Below are positions 23,234-30,659 of a DNA stretch of 31,406 nucleotides, piece by piece. The stretch spans positions 1-31,406 of IMG/VR virus record IMGVR_UViG_3300042691_018732. One strand, 5' to 3'. Under the pieces are notes generated by a model, which worked only from the letters and a program-made list of their open reading frames with translations, was not told the origin of the DNA and ran no database searches. The first letter of the stretch is position 1. Every line of letters starts with the position of its first letter. The translations under genes were made by a program, and so were the position numbers. The DNA is from a virus.

Positions 23234-23586
23234 TGTTCTTTGATCAGAGTTTGAACTTCTTTTTCGAGCGCTGTTCTTGCTGCACTTGGAGCGACCAGTT
23301 CATCCAGTCTTTCTGAAACTGCGCCACACTCCCCACGTTTTTCCAGTTCGGATTCGACAGAAAGCCATACCGCGTTGACGAGTTGGTCCACGAATTGTTG
23401 TACAGGTGTGCGCCGGTCGTGCTGAACCAGATTGTTCCGGGTGGAAAGTGTGGGTTTGGTGTTCGCAGTTCGGATAACCCCCGCGTGATCTCCAAATCGC
23501 CAAACTCCGATGAACTCTCTTTTTCCATCGTGTGTGTATCCTAGTTCTAGTCTGTAGGTGATGTTATTGATCGTGACGCTGCGCAT
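23230..23586 (-). CDS. Small protein of unknown function
   Basis: A 118-residue protein from the ATG at 23586 (MRSVTINNITYRLEL). A longer frame to 23643 would run deeper into the upstream gene and adds a Cys-rich start that looks unlike the rest. The chosen start has GCGGGAC upstream and overlaps the preceding gene by 23 bases. The N-terminal half is beta-rich (ITYRLELGYTHDGKREFIGV), the C-terminal half helical (FVDQLVNAVWLSVESELEKR). No recognised family. It overlaps the Fe-S nuclease start by four bases. Confidence 0.55.
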   Translation of the reverse strand: MRSVTINNITYRLELGYTHDGKREFIGVWRFGDHAGVIRTANTKPTLSTRNNLVQHDRRTPVQQFVDQLVNAVWLSVESELEKRGECGAVSERLDELVAPSAARTALEKEVQTLIKEQ

Positions 23587-23755
23587 CAATCTTGTCCCGC
23601 AGATACAGATCCATGGAAAGCACGGCGCTGTACATGTTTTCAACAGACTGAAGACACAGTTCCCACTTCTTGTCGGGAAGCTGCTGCGTAAGCGCGCGGA
23701 CGGACTTCTCCATCACGTTGAGCGCGTCGGTGTAATCCTTGTGATCGATCGGCAT
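23564..23755 (-). CDS. Small helical protein
   Basis: A 63-residue protein, largely alpha-helical (YTDALNVMEKSVRALTQQL, ENMYSAVLSMDLYLRDKI). A strong SD (AGGAGAACGC) lies just upstream and overlaps the end of the DNA polymerase gene, which supports it as a real gene. Function unknown. Confidence 0.6.
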   Translation of the reverse strand: MPIDHKDYTDALNVMEKSVRALTQQLPDKKWELCLQSVENMYSAVLSMDLYLRDKIDAQRHDQ

Positions 23756-23763
23756 GCGTTCTC

Positions 23764-25728
23764 CTATTTGGCCTCGCCGTAGCGCTCATGAAACCCTCCT
23801 TCGGCGGCGAGCGGGATGCCGGGGAGGTAACTCGGTTCCAGTGTCATCTGCTCGACCATCCACGCAGTACCTTCTGCCGCTTCGGACTCGGGGATGATTG
23901 CCACGGCTTCGTCGTGAACCGTCAAAGCTACCGGGTAGCGTTCTTGGATGCGCAGCATGCCGTCCGTCATGACAATCCGCGCAATTGCCTGAACAATATT
24001 TTCCGTCAACTTGGAACCGTAGATTTTAACGTCAGACTTGCCGTTCTTGTAAAAGTAGTTGCCGGTGTCCGTGTCCATCCGAAGCTCGGGGTAGCGCAGC
24101 GCCATGCCGTTGGGCATCCAGATGGTCTGGTGCTCGACCTCCAGATTCTTGAACGACATCTTGTTTCCCTGCGCCAGCATCGTGTCGATGAACATCTGGC
24201 AATGTTTCCAGAACTTCGTGACGGTCGGCGATGACGCGCGGTATTTGCGGATGATCTCGCTTGCCGCGATGCAGTGAATCAAAAGCTCAGACTCTGTGCA
24301 GGTATGCGGTACCTCCAAGGCACGGTTGAAAAACACAGGGTCTTGCATGTACTGACGTACCGTATCCCCGCCGATCTTCATCTGGCGCAGGAACGCCATG
24401 TCGTAGCGCACAGGCGGAGCGCCAAGAAAACCAACCAATAACTGCGCCGCGAACGAGAACCACGACAGCCCGTAACCGCAGCCTAGCAAGGCCGACTTGG
24501 CCGACTGCCGCAGCACCGGGTGGCTTTCCTTAGTCATGCCGGGGATGCCGAACATGCCCGCGCCGAACTGCGAATACACGTCCTTGCCGGAGCGGAAGAT
24601 CTCCATCACCTGCGTGTTACCCGCGTACCACGCCAGCACACGTGGCTCGATCTGCGCTAGGTCAACCACCGCACACACATAACCTTTCGGCGCGTAGATA
24701 GCCTTCCGTAAGAAAGACCCGCGCTTCATGTTCTGCATGTTGATCGCCTGCCCCCGCGCAGCCTGCACCCGACCCGTCAACGCGCCGTAGTAATGCAGGG
24801 GGACAGGTAGTGCCCCCCGCTTGGCAATGTCGATGAGCCGCTGCGCCCGCGTGCGGGCCTGCGTAGACTTGACCTTCAGCCTTGCCTCGCACAACGTCGA
24901 CACGTTGTCGTTGTCGCTCTCCAGCAGCGCTTGAAACGCGGCGTCTGTCTTGGCAAACGCAGGCTTCACGTTGCCCTTCGGTGTCGTCTTCATCGGCACC
25001 TCGACACCCAGCGCGGACAGGATCTCGGCAAACTTGTCGTCGCTCGCCAAATCTGTTTCTTGGATGTTTAGGCGCGTCAAAAGCTCTGCCAGTACCCGGC
25101 GTTCCTCGTCTACCGCAGCTTGAAGCATCTGCTCGTCGAGCAGCATGCGAGGTTGCAGGTACATGCGCAGAATCATGTCGATCAGGCGTAGTTCCTTGAC
25201 CGGGTAGTTGTACCTAGTCCGGATCTCCCGAAAGATCTGCTCACACAACCAGTTGTCGTGTTTGCAGTAGTCCGCAAGTTCGCGCTCAGTTTCAGGGTCC
25301 AGATCACGCACGCCGTCCGTCTTGGCAAGCGCCGTACCCTTAGAAGGCAGGGCGAAGCGCTCAGCAAGATCGGCCAGCGAGTTGCCCCCGCGCGGGCCAT
25401 GAACAGCGCGTGACATCGACAACGTGTCGATAATGAATGCGGGCTGAACTTTGTACTCCCACATCAGAATCGTTGCGTCGAAAATCGCGTTGTGCGCCAG
25501 TACGGCGGTGTCCGACCATGCAGTTATCGCGGATAGTGCGGCTGGTAGGTCTTCCCTCGACACCCATCGACAATCGTCTTGACCGTACGTCTTCAACGCT
25601 GCGCCGTGTACTTTGAAACGAGGATCGCGGATGTACTCCTCGTTGGTCATGTTCTTGAGTGAGTATTTCTCCTTCGTGTTGTAGTAGGTTTCGAAGTCAA
25701 TAACGAGGATGTTATTAAACTTGCGCAT
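23764..25728 (-). CDS. DNA polymerase I family (family A), T7-like, with 3'-5' exonuclease
   Basis: The 654-residue protein has all key motifs. Exonuclease: Exo I DFET (Asp11, Glu13), Exo II NAIFD (Asn80, Asp84), Exo III YCKHD (Tyr154, Asp158). Polymerase: motif A DLAQIEPR (Asp356, Glu361), motif B R407-x3-K411-x7-Y419-G420, motif C VHDE (604-607). The O-helix Tyr419 is the T7/Taq-type 'Tyr' position. It has no 5'-3' nuclease domain and fits the length of phage family A replicative polymerases. It is the main replicase for the operon, working with the PrimPol, SSB and nucleases here. Its start overlaps the preceding stop (TGATG), so translation is probably coupled. Confidence 0.95.
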   Translation of the reverse strand: MRKFNNILVIDFETYYNTKEKYSLKNMTNEEYIRDPRFKVHGAALKTYGQDDCRWVSREDLPAALSAITAWSDTAVLAHNAIFDATILMWEYKVQPAFIIDTLSMSRAVHGPRGGNSLADLAERFALPSKGTALAKTDGVRDLDPETERELADYCKHDNWLCEQIFREIRTRYNYPVKELRLIDMILRMYLQPRMLLDEQMLQAAVDEERRVLAELLTRLNIQETDLASDDKFAEILSALGVEVPMKTTPKGNVKPAFAKTDAAFQALLESDNDNVSTLCEARLKVKSTQARTRAQRLIDIAKRGALPVPLHYYGALTGRVQAARGQAINMQNMKRGSFLRKAIYAPKGYVCAVVDLAQIEPRVLAWYAGNTQVMEIFRSGKDVYSQFGAGMFGIPGMTKESHPVLRQSAKSALLGCGYGLSWFSFAAQLLVGFLGAPPVRYDMAFLRQMKIGGDTVRQYMQDPVFFNRALEVPHTCTESELLIHCIAASEIIRKYRASSPTVTKFWKHCQMFIDTMLAQGNKMSFKNLEVEHQTIWMPNGMALRYPELRMDTDTGNYFYKNGKSDVKIYGSKLTENIVQAIARIVMTDGMLRIQERYPVALTVHDEAVAIIPESEAAEGTAWMVEQMTLEPSYLPGIPLAAEGGFHERYGEAK

Positions 25729-25964
25729 CAGTGAATGCGTGTGTCTGTGGGTTTGTCTTTGTCTTCGGTCATCGACAAGCAGGCTTGAATCATCGTACGC
25801 ACATCGCTCATGTCGGCACGCGCAGTAACGATCTTCATGGCGCTCGCATCGTCTGTATCGCGCCTAGAAATCAGCACGAGGCTGATCTCGTCGTCGTTGC
25901 GCATGTCCTCGATCATCTTGTGCATCTCTTCGATGACCTGTTCTTTGCTCGTCACGGTGCTCAC
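25728..25964 (-). CDS. Small acidic protein of unknown function
   Basis: A 78-residue protein with an acidic N-terminal helix (QVIEEMHKMIEDMRNDDE) and a short beta-hairpin region (ISLVLISRRDTDD, MKIVTARADMS). It overlaps the nuclease gene by four bases upstream and the polymerase gene by one base downstream, so it is translated within the replication operon. I do not recognise it. Confidence 0.6.
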   Translation of the reverse strand: MSTVTSKEQVIEEMHKMIEDMRNDDEISLVLISRRDTDDASAMKIVTARADMSDVRTMIQACLSMTEDKDKPTDTRIH

Positions 25965-26284
25965 AGCGGAACCTCCTTTTCTTCGTCATTACCGATCTTC
26001 AACCACGTTTCAAGCATACGCAGCGTAGCAGGGTCATCGGTGATCAGGAAGAACGCGCCCCCCGCGTTTGTGATGTCGTAAGAGTTTTTCATTTGCAGGG
26101 CAGTCATGACGCCTTTGCCCGCTTTGCATTCGATGCCGATAAAGTTGCCTTTGTGGCAAACCAAAAAGTCAGGCGCCCCACTACTCCCGTAGCCTCCTGT
26201 CACGGGCATCACGTAGTAGGCGCCCGAGGCTTTGAGCAGGGCTTTAACTTTGGCCTTGACCTTCGCCTCGGGCGTGGCACTCAC
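25961..26284 (-). CDS. VRR-NUC-type nuclease (PD-(D/E)XK)
   Basis: A 107-residue protein with the compact VRR-NUC layout: a Glu/Lys-rich first helix (EAKVKAKVKALLKASG), a GSSGAPDFLV segment with Asp39, IGIECKAGKG with Glu52 and Lys54, and the MTALQ segment with Gln64. Stand-alone VRR-NUC proteins are common in phage replication modules and are proposed structure-specific nucleases (for example, Holliday junctions). ATGA overlaps on both sides place it near the front of the early operon. Confidence 0.82.
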   Translation of the reverse strand: MSATPEAKVKAKVKALLKASGAYYVMPVTGGYGSSGAPDFLVCHKGNFIGIECKAGKGVMTALQMKNSYDITNAGGAFFLITDDPATLRMLETWLKIGNDEEKEVPL

Positions 26285-26835
26285 GACGATTGCTCGCCTT
26301 TCATGGTGCGAAGCTCTTTCTGGAGTTCGCCCACATCGACCATCAGCTTGATGATCAGATCCTCGATCTCCTTCATGCGGCTGATTGGCACGTGCTCCAC
26401 GCCTTTCTTGACGATGACACCCGCCGCCATGCGCTGGCGGTTCAGTTCCTGCACACGCTGAATGTGCGCAAGACGCGCCGGGGTGGCGACCCAGTTCCCC
26501 TTGGCTTTTGTGGGGTGCGCTGCGCGGATGCGGCGGATGCCGCTCGGGCTCAGCCGGTTTTTCTTCTCTTCGGCGTTGGCCGCCTTTACCGCTGCTTGCT
26601 TCTTGGCGGCTTCTTCCTTGCGCTTGATGTCGGCTTTCTTCTCCGCGTCAAGCTTCATTTTCGCGGCTTCCACGTCCTTGCGGTGGACGAGGATAAAAGG
26701 CCGGGAGCCTTTGCCGACACGCGCCGCCACCGGGATGCCGTACGTGACCAGACGCTCTTCAGATTTCTTGCCGGCGGTCACGCCGAGGATGCGGTACGCG
26801 TCACGTGCGGAAATCAGATCGATTTGGTTGTCCAT
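26281..26835 (-). CDS. Putative winged-helix protein with Lys-rich coiled coil, first gene of the early operon
   Basis: The N-terminal 60 residues of this 184-residue protein (ISARDAYRILGVTAGKKSEE, then GIPVAARVGKGSRPFI and HRKDVEAAKM) follow the pattern of excisionase/MerR-like winged helices (short helix-turn-helix, then 'GIPVAARxG..PF' wing). A basic coiled coil (KKADIKRKEEAAKKQAAVKA, 66-85) and a C-terminal helical part follow. No Shine-Dalgarno is visible before its ATG, so it may be leaderless or weakly initiated. As first gene of the divergent early unit, it is a candidate to bind the inverted repeats beside it. Confidence 0.5.
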   Translation of the reverse strand: MDNQIDLISARDAYRILGVTAGKKSEERLVTYGIPVAARVGKGSRPFILVHRKDVEAAKMKLDAEKKADIKRKEEAAKKQAAVKAANAEEKKNRLSPSGIRRIRAAHPTKAKGNWVATPARLAHIQRVQELNRQRMAAGVIVKKGVEHVPISRMKEIEDLIIKLMVDVGELQKELRTMKGEQSS

Positions 26836-26992
26836 GTGTGTTTGCGTTGGTTGTCAGGTTGTGAAACGATCTTCCTTGTTGTAGGTACGTGCTTACATCA
26901 GCGCATAGATTCTCTCCTTTCAGTCTCAAAAAGCAAGTGAGACAAATGACATTGATCTCACTTTACATCAAGTCAACAGGAACGTAAACCCC
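26836..26992. promoter_or_regulatory. Divergent control region with operator-like inverted repeats
   Basis: This 157-base gap separates the leftward replication unit and the rightward fibre/methyltransferase unit, so it should carry promoters in both directions. AAGTGAGA (26935-26942) and TCTCACTT (26956-26963) are perfect 8-base inverted arms spaced by 13. GTCTCA (26923-26928) also pairs with TGAGAC (26938-26943). TTACATCA occurs twice (26893-26900, 26963-26970). I find no convincing sigma-70 -35/-10 pair: the best - strand candidate is TTGACT (26970-26975), without a good -10. For the + strand gene, AGGAA gives the SD at about 26978-26982. Confidence 0.5.
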
Positions 26993-28414
26993 ATGTCAAA
27001 CGTCAAAGTCGGCATGACCGGCCACGCCCCTAGCGTCCTTGTTCAGCCCGTTAAAAACAGCGAGCAGGAAAAGTACGACGAGGTCTGGAAGCACGCCGCT
27101 TACCGGGCGCATGCGCCGGGCGAACATCTTGTCGACGAGTTCATGCTGCGGTGCAGACCGCTCCCCGGAGACACCATTCTTGACTTCGGTTGTGGCACGG
27201 GACGCGCAGCCATTCGGCTGGCGAAAGCCAACCCTCACTTCAACGTCGTCGGTCTGGACTTTGCTGCCGGCTCGCTGGATGCCGAGGTTGCCGACGGGGT
27301 AGCGCAGGGCGCTATGAAGTTCCACGTTGCCGACCTGACCCGCCCGATTACCTACGCCGGCAGGCTTGGGATGTGTACGGACGTGATGGAGCACGTGCCG
27401 GAACCTGACGTTCAAAACACCCTTAAAAACATCCTGAACGCGGCGCAGGTAGTGTTTTTCCAGATCTGCACGGCGCCGGACCACATGGGGGCGCTTATCG
27501 GCGAGACGCTGCACGTGACCGTCAAACCGCACGCTTGGTGGAAAGCACAGCTAGAAGCGCTGGAATGCACCTTTTTCTACGAAGACGAGCGGGGTGTTGA
27601 GTCGATCTTCGTCGTGTCTAACTGGATTAACGTTAGAAAACTGATCGAGCGCGGCGGTATCAACATCCCGGAAGAAGAACTTAGGGATCACATCCGCCAA
27701 AACGTCGCCGCAGATTACACACAGGTGACGCCCCACGAGCTTCAAGCGACCGAGATCATGGTGGTAGCGGGGGGTCCATCGCTAGCCGCATACGCAGACG
27801 AAATCAAAGCAAAACGCCTTGACGGAATGCCCCTCGTTACGGTAAATGGTGCCTATAATTGGGCCTTGGCACACGGGCTATCCCCGTCGGCGCAGATCAT
27901 GCTCGACGGACGCGAATTTATGTCGCGCATGCTCCAGCCCATTGTGCCGGGGTGCAAGTATCTGCTTGCTTCCCAAATGCACCCATCTGTTCTACGGATG
28001 GTGCCTGCCGATCAGTTGTGGATGTTTCACGCTGCAATCAGCCCGAAGACGGCGGAGTTTTTTGACTCCCTGTACGAAGGCAAACCGTGGTTCCCGGTTC
28101 CGGGCGGTTCCACGGTGATGCTCAGAACTTTCCCGTTGCTGCGGATTCTTGGGTTTCGGCGTTTCCACGTGTACGGCTTCGATTCGTGCATGCAGGACGA
28201 CGCCCATCACGCTTACGCGCAACCGGAAAATGACAGCGAGCCTGTCATGAACATCCAGATCGGCACGAAGACGTTCTTTTGCCAACCGTGGATGGCTAGT
28301 CAGGCTCAAGAGTTTATAGACCTCGTACGAATGTACGGGGATGAGTTTGAAATGATCGTGTACGGGGACGGGCTGATCGCCAACATCCTTGAGCACGGAG
28401 CTTCCATGGAGTAA
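26993..28414 (+). CDS. SAM methyltransferase fused to DUF115/MptE-like domain
   Basis: The 473-residue protein joins two parts. The first (about 25-215) is a class I SAM-dependent methyltransferase: motif I LDFGCGTG (63-70), post-I VVGLDF (85-90) and the acidic CTDVMEHVPEPD loop (128-139). The second (about 255-465) resembles DUF115 / MptE-type or Maf-flagellin glycan-associated proteins: VVAGGPSLA (257-265), VNGAYNWALAHGLSPSAQ (284-301), then GGSTVMLRTFPLLRILGF (371-388) and VYGFDSC. The SD is AGGAA. It is the first gene of the + strand unit after the divergent region and is followed by virion-type genes. Substrate is unknown; it may modify a glycan or other surface structure. Two-domain reading is firm, function is inferred. 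Confidence 0.7.
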   Translation: MSNVKVGMTGHAPSVLVQPVKNSEQEKYDEVWKHAAYRAHAPGEHLVDEFMLRCRPLPGDTILDFGCGTGRAAIRLAKANPHFNVVGLDFAAGSLDAEVADGVAQGAMKFHVADLTRPITYAGRLGMCTDVMEHVPEPDVQNTLKNILNAAQVVFFQICTAPDHMGALIGETLHVTVKPHAWWKAQLEALECTFFYEDERGVESIFVVSNWINVRKLIERGGINIPEEELRDHIRQNVAADYTQVTPHELQATEIMVVAGGPSLAAYADEIKAKRLDGMPLVTVNGAYNWALAHGLSPSAQIMLDGREFMSRMLQPIVPGCKYLLASQMHPSVLRMVPADQLWMFHAAISPKTAEFFDSLYEGKPWFPVPGGSTVMLRTFPLLRILGFRRFHVYGFDSCMQDDAHHAYAQPENDSEPVMNIQIGTKTFFCQPWMASQAQEFIDLVRMYGDEFEMIVYGDGLIANILEHGASME

Positions 28415-28416
28415 AC

Positions 28417-28845
28417 ATGCCTGCAACAGCGTGGTCTTTTTATACGAGAGCCAAAAGGAAAATTGGAAACGCCACGATTAACCTCGGGTCGAACAATTTT
28501 CTGATCGGTCTTTTCACTTCGGCGTCGAACGCTTCGACCGCCACTCTTTCTACTTACGCCTCGGTCAGTAACGAAGTCGCCAACGGAAACGGCTATGTGA
28601 CGGGCGGTCAGGCGCTTGGGTCGCGTGTCTGGACCACGTCTGGCACTGCCATTAAGTTTGATGCCGCAGATCCGATCTGGACTGCAACCGGTGGCAACAT
28701 CGCCAACATCAAGTTTGCGGTCATCAAGAATTCGGCAGGGCAGGCGTTGTGCTGGTCAAGGCTGACCACCGCTCAGTTCACGCTGACGACCAACAACACA
28801 CTGACGATCCAGTTCGCGACGGCTGGCATTTTTACGCTGACCTAA
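28417..28845 (+). CDS. Small beta-rich virion protein (tail fibre/adaptor type)
   Basis: A 142-residue protein rich in Thr, Ala, Ser and Asn, composed mainly of beta strands (NFLIGLFTSASNASTATLST, then FTLTTNNTLTIQFATAGIFT). I recognise this layout (RKIGNATINLGSNNFLIGLF, then KFDAADPIWTA) from many phage structural genes near tail fibres, without a known function. SD GGAG lies in the end of the methyltransferase gene. No enzymatic motif. Probably a minor head-to-tail or fibre component. Confidence 0.6.
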   Translation: MPATAWSFYTRAKRKIGNATINLGSNNFLIGLFTSASNASTATLSTYASVSNEVANGNGYVTGGQALGSRVWTTSGTAIKFDAADPIWTATGGNIANIKFAVIKNSAGQALCWSRLTTAQFTLTTNNTLTIQFATAGIFTLT

Positions 28846-28857
28846 GCGGAGTACGGG

Positions 28858-29349
28858 ATGGCTACTCGTGTTGTGTACACGCCGATGTCGGCAGAGTTTC
28901 CGGTGTCCGCGTTTCCGGCGCTGAAAAAAGACGCGCAAGACCGCATGGTTCTAGCGTTTGACGCAGCGACAGATGAAAACATCTATTGGACTTCGGTTGC
29001 TCCGCAAGGGTTGACCGGCACAATCACGCTGGTCATTTTGTACTACATGGTTTCGGCTGCGTCCGGAGCCGTTCGTTTTCAGGCGGCGCTGGAAGCGGTT
29101 ACTGCGGGTGACGCGTTGGATCTTGATTCTGCCGCTTCGTTCGATACCGACAATTCCAATGGCGCTACCGTTCCTGCCACGCAAGGTTACCTCGGGCAGA
29201 TTTCTATCACCATGACGAACGCCGACAGCCTTACCGCTGCGGATGTATTCAGGCTCAGGTTGCGCCGCGATGCAGACGGCACTTCAGGTACGGACGACGC
29301 GGCAGGTGATTGTCATGTGCTAGCCGTTGAACTTCGGGATGCTGCCTGA
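28858..29349 (+). CDS. Beta-rich virion protein, tail-associated type
   Basis: A 163-residue beta-rich protein with FDAATDENIYWTSVAPQGL and LRLRRDADGTSG, typical of small beta-sandwich proteins encoded beside tail fibres in uncultured phages. A GGAG SD precedes the ATG by about seven bases. Its stop overlaps the next start (TGATG), consistent with coupled translation. I do not recognise a named family and see no catalytic residues. Likely a fibre-base or capsid-decoration component; unproven. Confidence 0.6.
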   Translation: MATRVVYTPMSAEFPVSAFPALKKDAQDRMVLAFDAATDENIYWTSVAPQGLTGTITLVILYYMVSAASGAVRFQAALEAVTAGDALDLDSAASFDTDNSNGATVPATQGYLGQISITMTNADSLTAADVFRLRLRRDADGTSGTDDAAGDCHVLAVELRDAA

Positions 29350-30446
29350 TGGCTGTTTCTTTTCCCGGCACAGCGGGGGTTTATCTCGTCCAAGCCGCAG
29401 GCTCGGGCGGGACTCCTTCGATGACAAACGTCACGATCTGCGGTTGGGCAAGACTAGACGCCGATCGAAACGCGCTGTCTAACATTTGTTCTTTGCAGAG
29501 CGTTGCGCCGGGGTTTTCGTACATTGGCATTAGTACCGATTCAGATGGCACGACGCTTGTCGGACAAACCGAAGGGCTTAGTACAACTGTTTTGTCTTTA
29601 GCGGTAAACGACATTTTCTTTTGGGCATTTTCTTGCTCAGGCGCTGGCACTAATACATTTACAGCCTATGCCGCAAAAATTGGCGATTCGGCACTTACAA
29701 GCGTAACGATTAACGTAGCCGACGTTGCCGATACGGACGGGTTACTGACATTTGGCGACAACGCATACAGTGAGCCTTTTAATGGTGTTATAGACAACAT
29801 CATCATTTTTGATTCGCTTTTGTCTGCGCAAGAACTTGAACAACAACGTTGGAAACGCGTTCCTGTTAAAGCGGCGTGGGCGTGGTACCCGCTGCTTGGA
29901 CCTACGTTTTCAGACAGTCTTGTTGATTTTTCTGGTAACAACCGAACTATCAACGGATCAACGCCTACACCGCCAACGCAAGCAGATTCGCTTCCGTTTC
30001 CGTGGGGCGCGCGCGCTCTGCTTATCTCGCAGCCGCTGACGCTACAAACTGGTACGGCAATTACCGATAGCAACGTTAGTGGATGGACATCCAACGTAGG
30101 AGGCTCGTTGTTTGCTGCAATTGACGAAACGTCTCCAGCAGATACCGACTTCATTTACACTAGCACTAACAGCACTGCACGTTTTAAGCTAACTTCGTTG
30201 CTTGATCCGCAAACATTGACCGGCCATACGTTGTCGTACAGAATTCAGTCGCTGACAAGCGGCAATATGCGCGTCAAACTTTATCAAAGTGGCGGTACCA
30301 CAATTAGCGCAGGTACGTTAATCGTGACTTATACGCACGCGCCAGCACCTACATCTTTTACGACATACAACCAAACTCTAACAAGCGGCGAAGTTGATTC
30401 AATTACCGATTACACCGACTTGTATGTCGAGTTTGAAAAGTATTAA
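29349..30446 (+). CDS. LamG/concanavalin-like putative receptor-binding protein
   Basis: A 365-residue protein. The first about 170 residues look like a LamG-type jelly roll: VTICGWARLDADRN near the start, LAVNDIFFWAFSCSGAGT, then FNGVIDNIIIFDSLLSAQEL, the classic end of such domains. The second half (about 205-365) is a second beta-rich domain ending in LYVEFEKY. Lectin-like folds on phages usually bind host surface sugars, so this is a candidate fibre or spike component. Its codons are visibly more AT-rich than the next genes. Specificity unknown. Confidence 0.65.
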   Translation: MAVSFPGTAGVYLVQAAGSGGTPSMTNVTICGWARLDADRNALSNICSLQSVAPGFSYIGISTDSDGTTLVGQTEGLSTTVLSLAVNDIFFWAFSCSGAGTNTFTAYAAKIGDSALTSVTINVADVADTDGLLTFGDNAYSEPFNGVIDNIIIFDSLLSAQELEQQRWKRVPVKAAWAWYPLLGPTFSDSLVDFSGNNRTINGSTPTPPTQADSLPFPWGARALLISQPLTLQTGTAITDSNVSGWTSNVGGSLFAAIDETSPADTDFIYTSTNSTARFKLTSLLDPQTLTGHTLSYRIQSLTSGNMRVKLYQSGGTTISAGTLIVTYTHAPAPTSFTTYNQTLTSGEVDSITDYTDLYVEFEKY

Positions 30447-30497
30447 AAAGTAAACAGTTGACACCGGCGTTCCAACCGACTGCACGAGATTCCGACA
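30447..30497. other. Short intergenic spacer at a composition boundary
   Basis: Fifty-one bases without a gene. They begin AT-rich (AAAAGTAAAC) and then turn GC-rich. A TTGACA hexamer (30458-30463) stands alone with no suitable -10 17 bases downstream, so I do not call a promoter. Confidence 0.5.
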
Positions 30498-30659
30498 ATG
30501 GACCTCACCCCCACCCAGCGCGCGACGCTCAAGACCGCGATCCAGGCCGAGCCGTCGCTTGCGACCGCGCTCGCGCAGGGCAACTACGTGGCGGTCGCGG
30601 CGTGGTGCAACACGCCGAGCCCGTTCGTCGTCTGGCGCACGCGCGTCGGGGTCGAATAA
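30498..30659 (+). CDS. Very short conserved-type phage protein, probably truncated
   Basis: A 53-residue reading frame: LTPTQRATLKTAIQAEPSL, then NYVAVAAWCNTPSPFVVWRT and VGVE followed by TAA. I recognise the start (LTPxQRAxLKxxI) and the 'W.N.PxPFxVWRT.V' segment from a longer phage protein family of roughly 100 or more residues; the usual C-terminal half is missing here. It is codon-biased and directly followed by the next gene start. A weak SD lies in the spacer. Short length makes this call tentative. Confidence 0.55.
   Translation: MDLTPTQRATLKTAIQAEPSLATALAQGNYVAVAAWCNTPSPFVVWRTRVGVE

Noticed and set aside
30458-30480. TTGACA as a sigma-70 promoter before the 53-residue gene
   Set aside because: No -10-like hexamer occurs at 16-18 bases spacing.
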